Made by a program: the position numbers and the translations under genes | DNA from: Bacteroidota bacterium | GTDB taxonomy: Bacteria; Bacteroidota; Bacteroidia; Chitinophagales; Chitinophagaceae | Assembly: GCA_947460595.1 (NCBI GenBank) | Contig: CANHGS010000013.1 | Span: forward strand, 28,837-92,836 | Direction: 5' to 3' | Length of the DNA: 64,000 nucleotides | In this document: positions 54,501-64,000 of the stretch, piece by piece | Layout: each line of letters opens with the position of its first letter | Numbering within the stretch: position 1 is the first letter of the stretch | The notes under the pieces: model-generated | Databases searched by the model: none | Told to the model about the DNA's origin: nothing | Seen by the model: the letters and a program-made list of their open reading frames with translations, nothing else

Positions 54501-54993
54501 TACCATTGATTCAGATTTAGAAATTCTCATCCCTGATGATTATGTAGATAGTGTAACAGAAAGACTGTCTTTATATACTAGGTTAGACAGTTGTGAAAAT
54601 GAAACAGAATTGACGGGGTTCTATGATGAAATGATTGATCGCTTTGGCCCCATGGTACCACAGGTAGATGATCTCTTTATTACCGTACGTTGTAGATGGA
54701 TGGCAGTAGAACTGGGTTTTGAAAAAATGACTTTGAAAGACAATACCATGCGCTGCTATTTTATCAATAGACCCGACTCTCCTTATTTTGAATCGGAGCT
54801 ATTCAAAAATGTATTGGCTTATTTGCAAACAGGCACCAATAAAGCAAGACTCAAACAAGCGGGTAAAATGTTCTTATTGGTTGTAGATGACGTAAAGAGT
54901 ATGGAAGCCATGCATATTTTCTTAACAAGAATGCATGCCAAAGTGTTGGGCAAAAAAGAAGCGCCGGCAAAGGATGAACCCGCCAGCGCTTAA
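51547..54993 (+). CDS. mfd: Transcription-repair coupling factor
   Basis: The 1148-residue protein equals E. coli Mfd in length. It has the N-terminal UvrB-homology region (FALRGGILDIYSYGNEKPYRVELFG), the RNA-polymerase-interacting CarD-like domain (LQPGDYVTHMDHGVGTYSGLQ, about 455-475), and RecG-like translocase motifs: Walker A GDVGFGKT (G604-T611), Walker B IIDEEQKFG near 705, TATPIPRT (motif III), and QLRGRVGRS (motif VI). A C-terminal domain follows. It removes stalled RNA polymerase from DNA lesions and recruits UvrA. The N-terminal Walker A is lost, as in Mfd generally. Confidence 0.97.
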   Translation: MNMGTLLTQYQEAPRLLELADRLSIDLRIQENDIQKIFLKNLQGSSAEFIVSAVFMHPSCQNLNHLVVLNDAEEAAYFQNTLENLTNALDLFYFPASFKNRKNFRLLNSSHVMLRTEALTKLAGGGNKKILVTYPEALFEKVVLPKTLSGNIIQIKVNETIQLNNLMELFVMYGFERTDFVYEPGQFALRGGILDIYSYGNEKPYRVELFGNEVDSIRIFDPETQLSERKLLQVNIIPNVETQFETGDKVSLLEFLPDNTVVWLKDWDVIAEKINQQEEDLDGFLSMIADGFRMNNNEEEDDTKVLKTVSKEDFVQVAAIEELLVKRDLVEFGYKPHLAHYEIAFKTRTQPSFNRQFDLLIKDLKAHEAAKYSIYIFAEQPRQLERLSSIFTDLQTEIQFVPIATSIHEGFIDEDLKIVCYTDHQIFQRYHKYKVKQAYNKNKALTLKTLRDLQPGDYVTHMDHGVGTYSGLQKIEVNGKVQEAVRIIYKDSDILYVNINSLHKISKYTGKEGTVPKINKLGSDVWNKLKEKTKTKVKEIAFDLIKLYAQRKAQQGFAHTPDTYMQTELEASFIYEDTPDQSKATADVKKDMESPSPMDRLVCGDVGFGKTEVAIRAAFKTCVDGKQAAILVPTTILAFQHYKTFKDRLKDFPVTVDYVNRFKSVKEKKETFQKLEEGKIDIIIGTHGLLGKEVKFKNLGIMIIDEEQKFGVGHKEKLKTLKTNVDCLTLTATPIPRTLQFSLMGARDLSIMNTPPPNRQPIQTEVHMFNDDFIREAIYYETERGGQVFFIHNRVQGLAEMCAMIQGLCPDLSIGFAHGQLEGHELEERILDFIERKYDVLVCTNIVESGVDIPNVNTIMINNAHHFGLSDLHQLRGRVGRSNKKAFCYLMGPPMSSLPTDSRKRLQTLEQFSDLGSGFQIAMRDLDIRGAGNMLGGEQSGFMAEIGFEMYQKILEEAIRELKRTEFKELFKEEISKQDDFVKDCTIDSDLEILIPDDYVDSVTERLSLYTRLDSCENETELTGFYDEMIDRFGPMVPQVDDLFITVRCRWMAVELGFEKMTLKDNTMRCYFINRPDSPYFESELFKNVLAYLQTGTNKARLKQAGKMFLLVVDDVKSMEAMHIFLTRMHAKVLGKKEAPAKDEPASA

Positions 54994-55013
54994 GAAAGTT
55001 GGAATCCTAAAAA

Positions 55014-55220
55014 CTAGAATCCTTTTGTAGCAACACCGTCAGCAATTGCTTGCAAAGCTTTTGCTTCGCTCAAAATAGCTGCCATTTTGTTGCCTTTTCC
55101 ATCATGACCACCGGCCATATAACCGCCTTTAGCAGTTTTAGTGACAACAGCGTCTTGCATAGGAACATTTTTTTCCTTTGTCTTTAGGCAATATGCTTTA
55201 ATCATTTTTGAAGTGTCCAT
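55014..55220 (-). CDS. Small DUF5679-like protein lacking the zinc-ribbon cysteines
   Basis: The 68-residue protein reads MIKAYCLKTKEKNVPMQDAVVTKTAKGGYMAGGHDGKGNKMAA... Its pattern of small hydrophobic and Gly positions recalls DUF5679, a zinc-ribbon-like family (AYCxxCxxK...GxxxxxGxCxxCGxKM). Here only the first Cys remains; the other positions read T, G and K. A C-terminal helix (EAKALQAIADGVATKG) is added. It starts 70 bp downstream of the gyrB stop on the same strand and ends 21 bp from the convergent mfd stop. Likely cytoplasmic; function unknown. Confidence 0.7.
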   Translation of the reverse strand: MDTSKMIKAYCLKTKEKNVPMQDAVVTKTAKGGYMAGGHDGKGNKMAAILSEAKALQAIADGVATKGF

Positions 55221-55289
55221 TTTTGTAGAATTTAATGGTTAATGAATTTCTTATGGCTAATATTTTTAAAGCTAACATTTTTTTTAACA

Positions 55290-57402
<2,113 letters not shown>

Positions 57403-57435
57403 GTCTGATTCTCTCCCAAAAAGGCTTTTCTGGCC

Positions 57436-58140
57436 TTATTGACGCATTAGAATCTCCACGCGATAGCAGTTGGGGTTGTTGAAATCAATCACAATATCCT
57501 CGTCCCCAATGCGAAAACTAGCACTAAACGGAAAGATCACATCTGTTAGGTAGTACATATTCCGCTTGGTCATATTGGTAACGTCTGATCGGGTCATAAA
57601 ACTACCTTTCAAGATCTGAATACTGCCTAAGACCGGTTTAGGAATGGTTCCATGGGTATCATCAGAGCCACCCATGACACTGGAAAGGTCAATCACAATT
57701 TGCAAAGGCGCTTGCTTGGTATCCGGTTTTACGGAGATAGTTTGTACGTTATAGCCCTTTCCCTGCACTTTAAAGGGAACTTCATAAATGCCAACATATA
57801 AATCCTTGGCCCAAAAACCACTCAGCGTACTATCTGCTTTTCCAGCAATGGGATAATGCATGACACCCTCTCCCTGTCTTTTTCCTGCTTTAAAAGCACC
57901 TTCATACCAGTTGCCATTTTGCCAACTGTATTTGCCAACTCCTTCTGGTAAACCATTTTTAAATTGACCTTCATAACTATCAATTCCTCTAGACTTGCCT
58001 GTACCATTGGCTTTAGACTTATCACATTCTCCTTCATAAACACCTGCAATAGAAGGCAATAAGACCTTGCATTCCTGTGCCATTATGGTGTTAATAGAAA
58101 ATGGTAGGGTTAATAATAGTATGATTTGATATTTCATCAT
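57436..58140 (-). CDS. Secreted MORN-repeat protein
   Basis: A signal peptide (LLLTLPFSINTIMAQ) precedes four or more MORN-type units of about 23 residues (GVYEGECDKSKANG, DSYEGQFKNGLPEGVGKYSW, NWYEGAFKAGKRQGEGVMHY). The second half is not repetitive and ends with a strand-rich domain. MORN repeats form beta-hairpin arrays used for binding membranes or proteins. The target here is unknown; export suggests a periplasmic or surface role. The gene is divergent from the AraC-type regulator with an 81-bp gap, so the regulator may act on it (inference). Confidence 0.83.
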   Translation of the reverse strand: MMKYQIILLLTLPFSINTIMAQECKVLLPSIAGVYEGECDKSKANGTGKSRGIDSYEGQFKNGLPEGVGKYSWQNGNWYEGAFKAGKRQGEGVMHYPIAGKADSTLSGFWAKDLYVGIYEVPFKVQGKGYNVQTISVKPDTKQAPLQIVIDLSSVMGGSDDTHGTIPKPVLGSIQILKGSFMTRSDVTNMTKRNMYYLTDVIFPFSASFRIGDEDIVIDFNNPNCYRVEILMRQ

Positions 58141-58221
58141 TCCAATTTTTGAGGTGTAAACAATTGTAAATTAATCATTAAACTATCATACCTCCAAGCT
58201 TTAACAGCAGATTCTTGTTCA

Positions 58222-59175
58222 ATGGATGTTTATACATTAAATTTGCAGACCATGATGCAAGCAATGGACATATTAAGACTGGCTCACAAGAATGGAATTG
58301 ACCCTAGCATGGACTTGTTATTTGAAAAAGGACAACAGATTCCGGGTTCTATTAATTACCAAGTGCGCCGTTATTATGCTCAAAATCCATGGGTAGCAGA
58401 AGATACTGGCATGATGGTCTATCATTATAATGCCAAGCGCCCTGAGGAGAATTATTTAGAACTTCGTTATTGCACTACGGGTAACCGCTATTGCGAGGAA
58501 AGAAGTTGTGGTATGTGCAACCAATTGCCCACTGACAATTGTAATGGTAAGCACCAAACCGTAGACGTATTTCATTTTCATTTTACCGCCAGTTTTTTGC
58601 ACCAGTTTGTACACAATGTAAAACTGAGTAACCATAAGGATGAGGTATTGGCTTTTAAATATCCCAATGCATTTACCAAGGTGTTTCCAGTATGTATACG
58701 AAAACGAAGTGTATTGGATGCCTTATTGAACCATAGCTATTCTGGTTCAATGGAAAACATTTTTGTAAATGCCAAAGTGCATGAACTCTTACTCTATAGT
58801 TTGGAATGTTTGGTAGAAGAAAAAGAGCAGGGATTCCAGTGTAAATTTTTGGCTGATGAAAGTGGAAGAGAAAGAATTTATCAAGCAAGAGAAATACTAT
58901 TACAACATATTGGAGACCCCATCACTATCAAGGAATTGAGCCGCAAAGTGGCTATGAACGAGTGTTATGTGAAAAAGGGATTCAAGGAAATTTTTGGCAC
59001 CACCATTTTTGATTTTTACCAACAGCAGCGTATGGAACACGCCAAATACCTTTTGTATGAAAAGGGATTGAGCGTAACAGATGTGTCTGCCTTATTGGGA
59101 TATTCCTCTATTTCGCATTTCTCTGCGGCCTTTAAAAAGCATACGGGTTTAAAACCTTGTGAATTGCTCCAATAA
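58222..59175 (+). CDS. AraC-family transcriptional regulator with a cysteine cluster
   Basis: The C-terminal 100 residues form an AraC/XylS helix-turn-helix pair (ITIKELSRKVAMNECYVKKGFKEIFG, SVTDVSALLGYSSISHFSAAFKKHTG). The N-terminal 200-residue effector domain contains five cysteines within 24 residues: C84, C91, C96, C99 and C107 (RYC...RYC.ERSCGMC...NC). That spacing suggests a metal or Fe-S site or a redox switch. It is divergent from the MORN gene and 41 bp upstream of an amidohydrolase gene on the same strand, so it probably regulates its own neighbourhood. Length is normal for the family. Confidence 0.88.
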   Translation: MDVYTLNLQTMMQAMDILRLAHKNGIDPSMDLLFEKGQQIPGSINYQVRRYYAQNPWVAEDTGMMVYHYNAKRPEENYLELRYCTTGNRYCEERSCGMCNQLPTDNCNGKHQTVDVFHFHFTASFLHQFVHNVKLSNHKDEVLAFKYPNAFTKVFPVCIRKRSVLDALLNHSYSGSMENIFVNAKVHELLLYSLECLVEEKEQGFQCKFLADESGRERIYQAREILLQHIGDPITIKELSRKVAMNECYVKKGFKEIFGTTIFDFYQQQRMEHAKYLLYEKGLSVTDVSALLGYSSISHFSAAFKKHTGLKPCELLQ

Positions 59176-59216
59176 TTATTGGGCTTCCCCTAACTTTAGC
59201 TTTCTAAAACCATACT

Positions 59217-60839
59217 ATGCGTCAAATCTTTTTTTGCGCCATGCTTTTGGCATTGGTTGCTTGCAAGCATCAACAAGCGGATACCCTATTTTACAATGCT
59301 ACCATTTATACGGTAGACAGTGGCTTCACTACTGCAGAAGCCATGGTGGTAAAAGATGGTCAAATTTTGGCCATTGGTACAAGCAAAGATATTCGTGCGC
59401 AATACCAAGCCAAAGAGTCCATTGATCTGAATGGCAAACCCATGTACCCAGGATTAATAGACGCCCATGCCCATTTTCTGGGTTATGGTCAATCTTTGTT
59501 TTATGCCAACCTGTATGGTACTACTAGTTTTGAAGAAGCGGTACAACGCATAAAAGCTTTTGCTGCTGAGCATCCAGACCTTACTTGGATTCAAGGAAGG
59601 GGATGGGATCAAAATAAATGGCCTGGAAAAACCTATCCCACCAATGAGATTTTAAACAAAGCATTTCCAGATAAACCCGTGATCTTACAAAGGGTAGACG
59701 GGCATGCATCCATTGCTAATCAAAAAGCCATGGATTTGGCTGGATTAAAACCAGGGCAGACCATTGTTGGCGGGTCCATAGAAACAATCAATGGTAAACT
59801 TACTGGGGTATTGATAGACAATGGAGACAATCAGGTCTATGCACAAATACCAGCACCGGACAAAGCAGTCTATCAAAAATGGTTGCAAGCGGCTGAGAAA
59901 AAATGTGTAGAACAAGGATTAACTACTATTACTGATTGTGGTCTTAGTGCGGCAGATGTAGACGCCATTGATGCTTTGCAAAAAGAAGGGAATTTGAATA
60001 TGCGTTTGTTTGTCATGCTGAGTGACAATGATGCCAATTTGGAAAAATATTTGAAGATGGGGCCTTATAAAACGGATCGTTTATTTGTGAATGGTTTTAA
60101 GGTCTATGCCGATGGTGCCCTTGGCAGTAGGGGGGCTTGTTTACTAGCGCATTATGCAGACAAACCAGGGTGGTCTGGATTTTTATTGCGCAATCCAAGC
60201 CACTATGACTCATTAGCCAAAGTACTTGCTGCATCAGGGTTTCAGATGTGTACACATGCCATTGGCGATAGTGCCAACCGTGCTATTTTGCAGATTTACA
60301 ATAAGTACTTGCAACCAGGAAATGATAAGCGTTGGCGCATTGAGCACGCGCAAATTGTACACCCAGACGATTTTAAATTATTTGGTTCTGCAGCCATTGT
60401 GCCATCGGTTCAACCCACTCATGCTACCAGCGATATGTATTGGGCAGAAGAGCGTTTGGGTAAAGAAAGATTAAAGGGTGGATATGCGTATAAACAACTT
60501 TTAGAACAGAATGGTTGGTTGCCTTTAGGAACCGATTTTCCAGTAGAAGATATTTCTCCATTCAAGACCTTTTTAGCCGCCGTGGTTAGAAAAGATGCCA
60601 AAGGATTTCCTGCAGCGGGATTTCAAATGGAAAATGCATTGACCAGAGAACAGGCTATTAGGGGTATGACCATTTGGGCAGCAAAAGCTGGATTTTTAGA
60701 AAAGGAAGTAGGTAGTTTAGAAAAGGGTAAGAAAGCAGATTTTATGGTATTGGACCAAGATCTGATGACCATTGCCGATACTGCTATTTTAAATACCAAG
60801 GTCCTACATACCTATATTGGTGGAAAGCGTGTTAACTAA
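59217..60839 (+). CDS. Amidohydrolase lipoprotein (YtcJ-like)
   Basis: A short lipoprotein signal with lipobox LVAC (C16) precedes a 520-residue amidohydrolase. Metal-binding GLIDAHAHFLGYG, a KVYADGALGSRGA segment, CTHAIGDSANRA, WRIEHAQIVHPDDF and LGTDFPVEDISPF mark the YtcJ group of the amidohydrolase superfamily, whose substrates are mostly unknown. The lipid anchor would hold it at the outer or inner membrane, facing the periplasm. It follows the AraC gene by 41 bp and precedes the cytochrome/DUF1553 gene by 72 bp, all on the same strand. Length is normal. Confidence 0.88.
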   Translation: MRQIFFCAMLLALVACKHQQADTLFYNATIYTVDSGFTTAEAMVVKDGQILAIGTSKDIRAQYQAKESIDLNGKPMYPGLIDAHAHFLGYGQSLFYANLYGTTSFEEAVQRIKAFAAEHPDLTWIQGRGWDQNKWPGKTYPTNEILNKAFPDKPVILQRVDGHASIANQKAMDLAGLKPGQTIVGGSIETINGKLTGVLIDNGDNQVYAQIPAPDKAVYQKWLQAAEKKCVEQGLTTITDCGLSAADVDAIDALQKEGNLNMRLFVMLSDNDANLEKYLKMGPYKTDRLFVNGFKVYADGALGSRGACLLAHYADKPGWSGFLLRNPSHYDSLAKVLAASGFQMCTHAIGDSANRAILQIYNKYLQPGNDKRWRIEHAQIVHPDDFKLFGSAAIVPSVQPTHATSDMYWAEERLGKERLKGGYAYKQLLEQNGWLPLGTDFPVEDISPFKTFLAAVVRKDAKGFPAAGFQMENALTREQAIRGMTIWAAKAGFLEKEVGSLEKGKKADFMVLDQDLMTIADTAILNTKVLHTYIGGKRVN

Positions 60840-60911
60840 TTGATAGAAAGCCCAAGCTTGGATTTGTTTTTTGAAGAGTAATTCTATTAACTTTAAAGAC
60901 AAACTAACGCA

Positions 60912-63671
60912 ATGCCCTTGCCCAAGCCCACAAAATTGTTCTGGACTATGCTATCTATTGGCCTAGTCATAACTGTACTTGTATTATATCTATCAAAAAG
61001 CAAAGTTGATTATAACGCAGAGGTAAAACCCATTTTGAACAAACACTGTATCAGTTGTCATGGTGGGGTAAAAAGGCAAGGTGGTTTTAGTTTGTTATTC
61101 CGTTCAGAAGCTTTGGCAGTAAACAAATCTGGCAAACCAGCTATTATTCCTGGCAAGGCATCTGAGAGTGAAATGATCAAAAGGCTAACTGCCAAAGATC
61201 CTGAGGAACGAATGCCCTATAAGCATCCTCCTTTAAATAAAAAAGACATAGAATTACTTAGCTCTTGGATAGACCAAGGTGCGCAGTGGGGCAATCACTG
61301 GGCCTATGTTCCAGTTGTAGCACCAACCATCCCAAACAACAAATCGGGTTTCTTGGGGCTTGGTGGAAAACCAGATTGGATCAACAATCAGGTAGACCAA
61401 TACATTTTTGAACAGATCAGCGAGAACAAATTGAGCCCATCGCCGCAGGCAGAAAAAGCCATTTTGTTAAAAAGGGTTAGCATGGACTTAATTGGCATGC
61501 CCGCACCTGAGACCATTGCACAGCAATACTTACAGAGCAAAGATCCACAAGCCTATCAAATATTGGTAGACCAATTATTGGTATCGCCCAGATATGGGGA
61601 ACGTTGGGCTGGACTATGGATGGATCTTGCACGCTATGCCGATACCAAGGGTTATGAAAGAGACGATTCCAGAAGCATTTGGCGTTACCGAGATTGGTTA
61701 ATCAAAGCCTTTAATGAGAACAAACCCTATGATCAATTTTTAGTAGAACAATTAGCCGGAGATTTATTACCCAACCCCAGTGCCGCCCAATATATAGCCA
61801 CGGCTTTTCATAGAAATACCATGACCAATGATGAGGGTGGTACCGATAACGAAGAATTTAGAACCGCCGCTGTCATTGATCGGGTAAACACCACTTGGGA
61901 AGCACTGATGAGTACCACATTTGCTTGCGTGCAATGTCATAGTCATCCATATGACCCCTTCAAGCATGATGAATATTATCAGTTCTTAGCATACTTCAAT
62001 AATACCAGGGACGAGGATACCTATGATGAATACCCCATTTTTAGAGAGTTTCACAATAAAGACAGTTTGCAGTTATTGGGTGTAGAAAAATGGCTCAATA
62101 AAAACGCACCAGAACAAGCCAAAGCCTTGCAATTATTTGTAAAAACAGGACAGCCCGCCATCAATAGCATTCAAGCAGATCAGTTAACCAATGCGGCGCT
62201 AGCCGATACCAAGTGGTTGGTCTTGCGTAATCATGCAACAGCTAGACTCCCTCATATTGACTTAACAGGAAAATCGGAAATTTTATTTAGGTACACTAGT
62301 GGAAAGCCCGCAGGTATCTGGGAAATTAGATTAGACAAAGCGGATGGTCCTATTATTGGAAAATTACAAGTTCCAGCTACAAAAAATGGCTGGAACCTAG
62401 GAACCATGCCCATTCTAGCCACCAAGGGGGTGCATGATTTGTTCTTTCAATACCAGAATCCGCAACTAAGTACACCGGAAGCATCAGGTATGCAATTTGA
62501 TTGGTTTTATTTGACCAATCCCTTTCCTGGCAAAGGATTGCCGGGCTATGATAGTGCTTATGCGCAATTTAAAAACTTGATTCAATCCAAGGATGTTACC
62601 AAGACACCTGTGATGATGGAGAACCCTGCTAATATGCAAAGACCCACACAAGTTTTTGTGCGAGGCAATTGGTTAGTAAAGGGGAAAACCGTGAGCGCAG
62701 GTGTTCCAGCATCATTGGGTAAGTTACCCGCAGGTGCTCCCAATAATCGTTTGGGTATGGCAAAATGGATGACAAGCGCAGAAAATCCACTGGTTGCAAG
62801 AACCATGGTGAATAGAATTTGGGAACAGTTTTTTGGAACAGGTATTGTAGAAACTTTAGAGGATATGGGTACACAGGGAATAGCTCCAACGCACAAAGAA
62901 TTGTTGGATTATTTATCTTGGCAATTCATGCATGACTACCGATGGGATTTGAAAAAACTAATGAAAGAAATAGTGATGAGTGCTACTTACCAACAGGCTT
63001 CCAATCAAAATCAAGCGTCCTTGCAAAAAGATCCTTACAATAAATTATACGCTCGCGGTCCAAGGGTTAGATTGTCTGCAGAACAGATGAGGGATCAGGC
63101 ATTGGCAGTGAGTGGTTTGCTGAGCAATAAAATGTATGGTCCTGGTGTGATGCCTTTTCAACCAGAAGGAATTTGGAACTCACCTTGGAATGGTGCCTAC
63201 TGGAAAAAAAGCGATAGTCTTGACCAGTACAGAAGGTCCTTATATACTTATTGGAAAAGGTCCGCACCTTATCCATCCATGATTAGTTTTGATGGCGCTA
63301 CCAGAGAAGTGTGTACTTCTAGAAGAATCAGAACTAATACTCCTTTGCAAGCACTCAATACTTTAAACGATTCGGTCTTTGTAGAAGCGGCACAACATTT
63401 TGCTTTTAAAGTGCAAGCACAATGCCCCAAAGATAGCAAGGCACAAATTAATAAAGCATACGAGATGGCCATGAACAGGCCTTTGAAACCCGCTACTAGT
63501 TTGGCATTCGAAAAATTATATGCCACCGCTTTTGATCAATTTAAAAAGAACCCATCAAGTATGAAAGCCATGACAGGGCCATTGCCTGCTCATCAAGAAC
63601 CATCAACTGCTGCCTTGATTGTAGTAGCACAGGCCATGATGAATACGGATGAATTTATTACCAAAAATTAA
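60912..63671 (+). CDS. Membrane-anchored cytochrome c/DUF1549/DUF1553 protein (PSD1 family)
   Basis: The 919-residue protein has an N-terminal membrane anchor (about 10-28), then a cytochrome-like domain with the heme motif C46-I-S-C49-H50 (PSCyt1), a DUF1549 domain (from about 155) that includes a second CVQCH, and a C-terminal DUF1553 domain (from about 640, GMAKWMTSAENPLVARTMVNRIWEQFFGTGIVET). Such proteins abound in Planctomycetes and also occur in Bacteroidota; they nearly always precede a DUF1501 gene, as here. They are presumed to act in oxidative or hydrolytic breakdown of complex substrates, but no enzyme activity is established. Confidence 0.9.
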   Translation: MPLPKPTKLFWTMLSIGLVITVLVLYLSKSKVDYNAEVKPILNKHCISCHGGVKRQGGFSLLFRSEALAVNKSGKPAIIPGKASESEMIKRLTAKDPEERMPYKHPPLNKKDIELLSSWIDQGAQWGNHWAYVPVVAPTIPNNKSGFLGLGGKPDWINNQVDQYIFEQISENKLSPSPQAEKAILLKRVSMDLIGMPAPETIAQQYLQSKDPQAYQILVDQLLVSPRYGERWAGLWMDLARYADTKGYERDDSRSIWRYRDWLIKAFNENKPYDQFLVEQLAGDLLPNPSAAQYIATAFHRNTMTNDEGGTDNEEFRTAAVIDRVNTTWEALMSTTFACVQCHSHPYDPFKHDEYYQFLAYFNNTRDEDTYDEYPIFREFHNKDSLQLLGVEKWLNKNAPEQAKALQLFVKTGQPAINSIQADQLTNAALADTKWLVLRNHATARLPHIDLTGKSEILFRYTSGKPAGIWEIRLDKADGPIIGKLQVPATKNGWNLGTMPILATKGVHDLFFQYQNPQLSTPEASGMQFDWFYLTNPFPGKGLPGYDSAYAQFKNLIQSKDVTKTPVMMENPANMQRPTQVFVRGNWLVKGKTVSAGVPASLGKLPAGAPNNRLGMAKWMTSAENPLVARTMVNRIWEQFFGTGIVETLEDMGTQGIAPTHKELLDYLSWQFMHDYRWDLKKLMKEIVMSATYQQASNQNQASLQKDPYNKLYARGPRVRLSAEQMRDQALAVSGLLSNKMYGPGVMPFQPEGIWNSPWNGAYWKKSDSLDQYRRSLYTYWKRSAPYPSMISFDGATREVCTSRRIRTNTPLQALNTLNDSVFVEAAQHFAFKVQAQCPKDSKAQINKAYEMAMNRPLKPATSLAFEKLYATAFDQFKKNPSSMKAMTGPLPAHQEPSTAALIVVAQAMMNTDEFITKN

Positions 63672-63674
63672 CCC

Positions 63675-64000
63675 ATGAGCCAACATAACCAACAACTCAT
63701 TGATGCTGCCAACAAAGCCATCTTAGAACAACAAACTAGAAGACATTTCTTCAAGGAATGTGTTACGGGTATGGGGGCCATGGCCATGGGTTCGCTCTTG
63801 GGTGGTTGCAATTGGTTGGGTTCAAAAGACCAGTCTGGTCTTGCAGGAATCAATACCAATCCACTCATGGCGCAAGCGCCCCATTTTGCTCCAAAGGCAA
63901 AATCAGTGATCTATCTGCACATGGCTGGCGCCCCTTCTCAATTAGAATTATTTGACTATAAACCAGACTTGCAAAAATTGGATGGACAGGATTGTCCGCA
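63675..64000 (+). CDS. DUF1501 protein with twin-arginine signal (truncated by window edge)
   Basis: The frame opens with an ATG 3 bp after the stop of the PSD1 gene and runs off the right edge without a stop. Residues about 23-45 (RRHFFKECVTGMGAMAMGSL) are a twin-arginine (Tat) export signal, which implies a cofactor-loaded or prefolded protein. The following KAKSVIYLHMAGAPSQLELFDYKPDL is the start of the DUF1501 domain, a sulfatase/alkaline-phosphatase-like fold. Its tight spacing with the PSD1 gene is the usual arrangement of this pair. Only 108 residues are visible. Confidence 0.88.
   Translation, partial: MSQHNQQLIDAANKAILEQQTRRHFFKECVTGMGAMAMGSLLGGCNWLGSKDQSGLAGINTNPLMAQAPHFAPKAKSVIYLHMAGAPSQLELFDYKPDLQKLDGQDCP

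Overview
The window looks like chromosome of a Bacteroidota bacterium, most likely of the Chitinophagaceae (Sediminibacterium-like; the family is inference). The evidence is a GldB-type gliding lipoprotein, two large exported proteins with type IX secretion C-terminal domains, DUF5686 and TolB-like outer-membrane proteins, few Shine-Dalgarno sites, and TAnnTTTG promoter -7 boxes just upstream of many genes. It is mostly ordinary chromosome with about 47 protein genes. I saw no rRNA, tRNA, intact insertion sequence, prophage or CRISPR array.

Layout. 1-3000: a gene tail, a Bax-inhibitor-1 membrane protein and a fused E1 alpha/beta 2-oxoacid dehydrogenase. 3000-11230: exported amide and peptide hydrolases (serine beta-lactamase fold, penicillin-acylase family, M19 dipeptidase, D-aminoacylase), interrupted by AT-rich accessory DNA: an orphan antitoxin, a repeat-bearing gap and a DUF6922/AbiEii toxin-antitoxin-like pair. 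11230-14200: prfA, a secreted unknown and galE. 14200-17900: a probable phosphate module (PiT transporter, DUF47 partner, PhoR-like kinase, PhoB-like regulator). 18000-27125: a secreted 722-residue protein with a possible caspase/CHAT-like His-Cys pair, an MBL hydrolase, and two large envelope proteins. 27126-38740: pyrD, thiolase, universal stress protein, nadE, gldB, apaG, NADP-type icd and pyruvate dehydrogenase E2.

38740-43980 holds the most unusual non-coding signal. Two copies of a composite repeat lie in opposite orientations about 5 kb apart, around a metalloprotease, a histone H1-like Lys/Ala protein, a CoA-binding protein and a flavin reductase. Each copy has a G-run, GTGAAGA-type arrays at both ends, a conserved palindrome, an AAAAGACAAA box, and a second 3-nt-loop hairpin whose sequence differs between copies while its pairing is kept.

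43981-51325 is a T9SS cargo block (BNR-like protein and S8 protease). 51500-58140 carries mfd, a small DUF5679-like protein, gyrB and a MORN protein. 58222 to the right edge looks like an operon: a cysteine-rich AraC-type regulator, an amidohydrolase lipoprotein, a cytochrome/DUF1549/DUF1553 protein and a truncated DUF1501 protein. Functional assignments rest on motifs read by eye. No database search was run.
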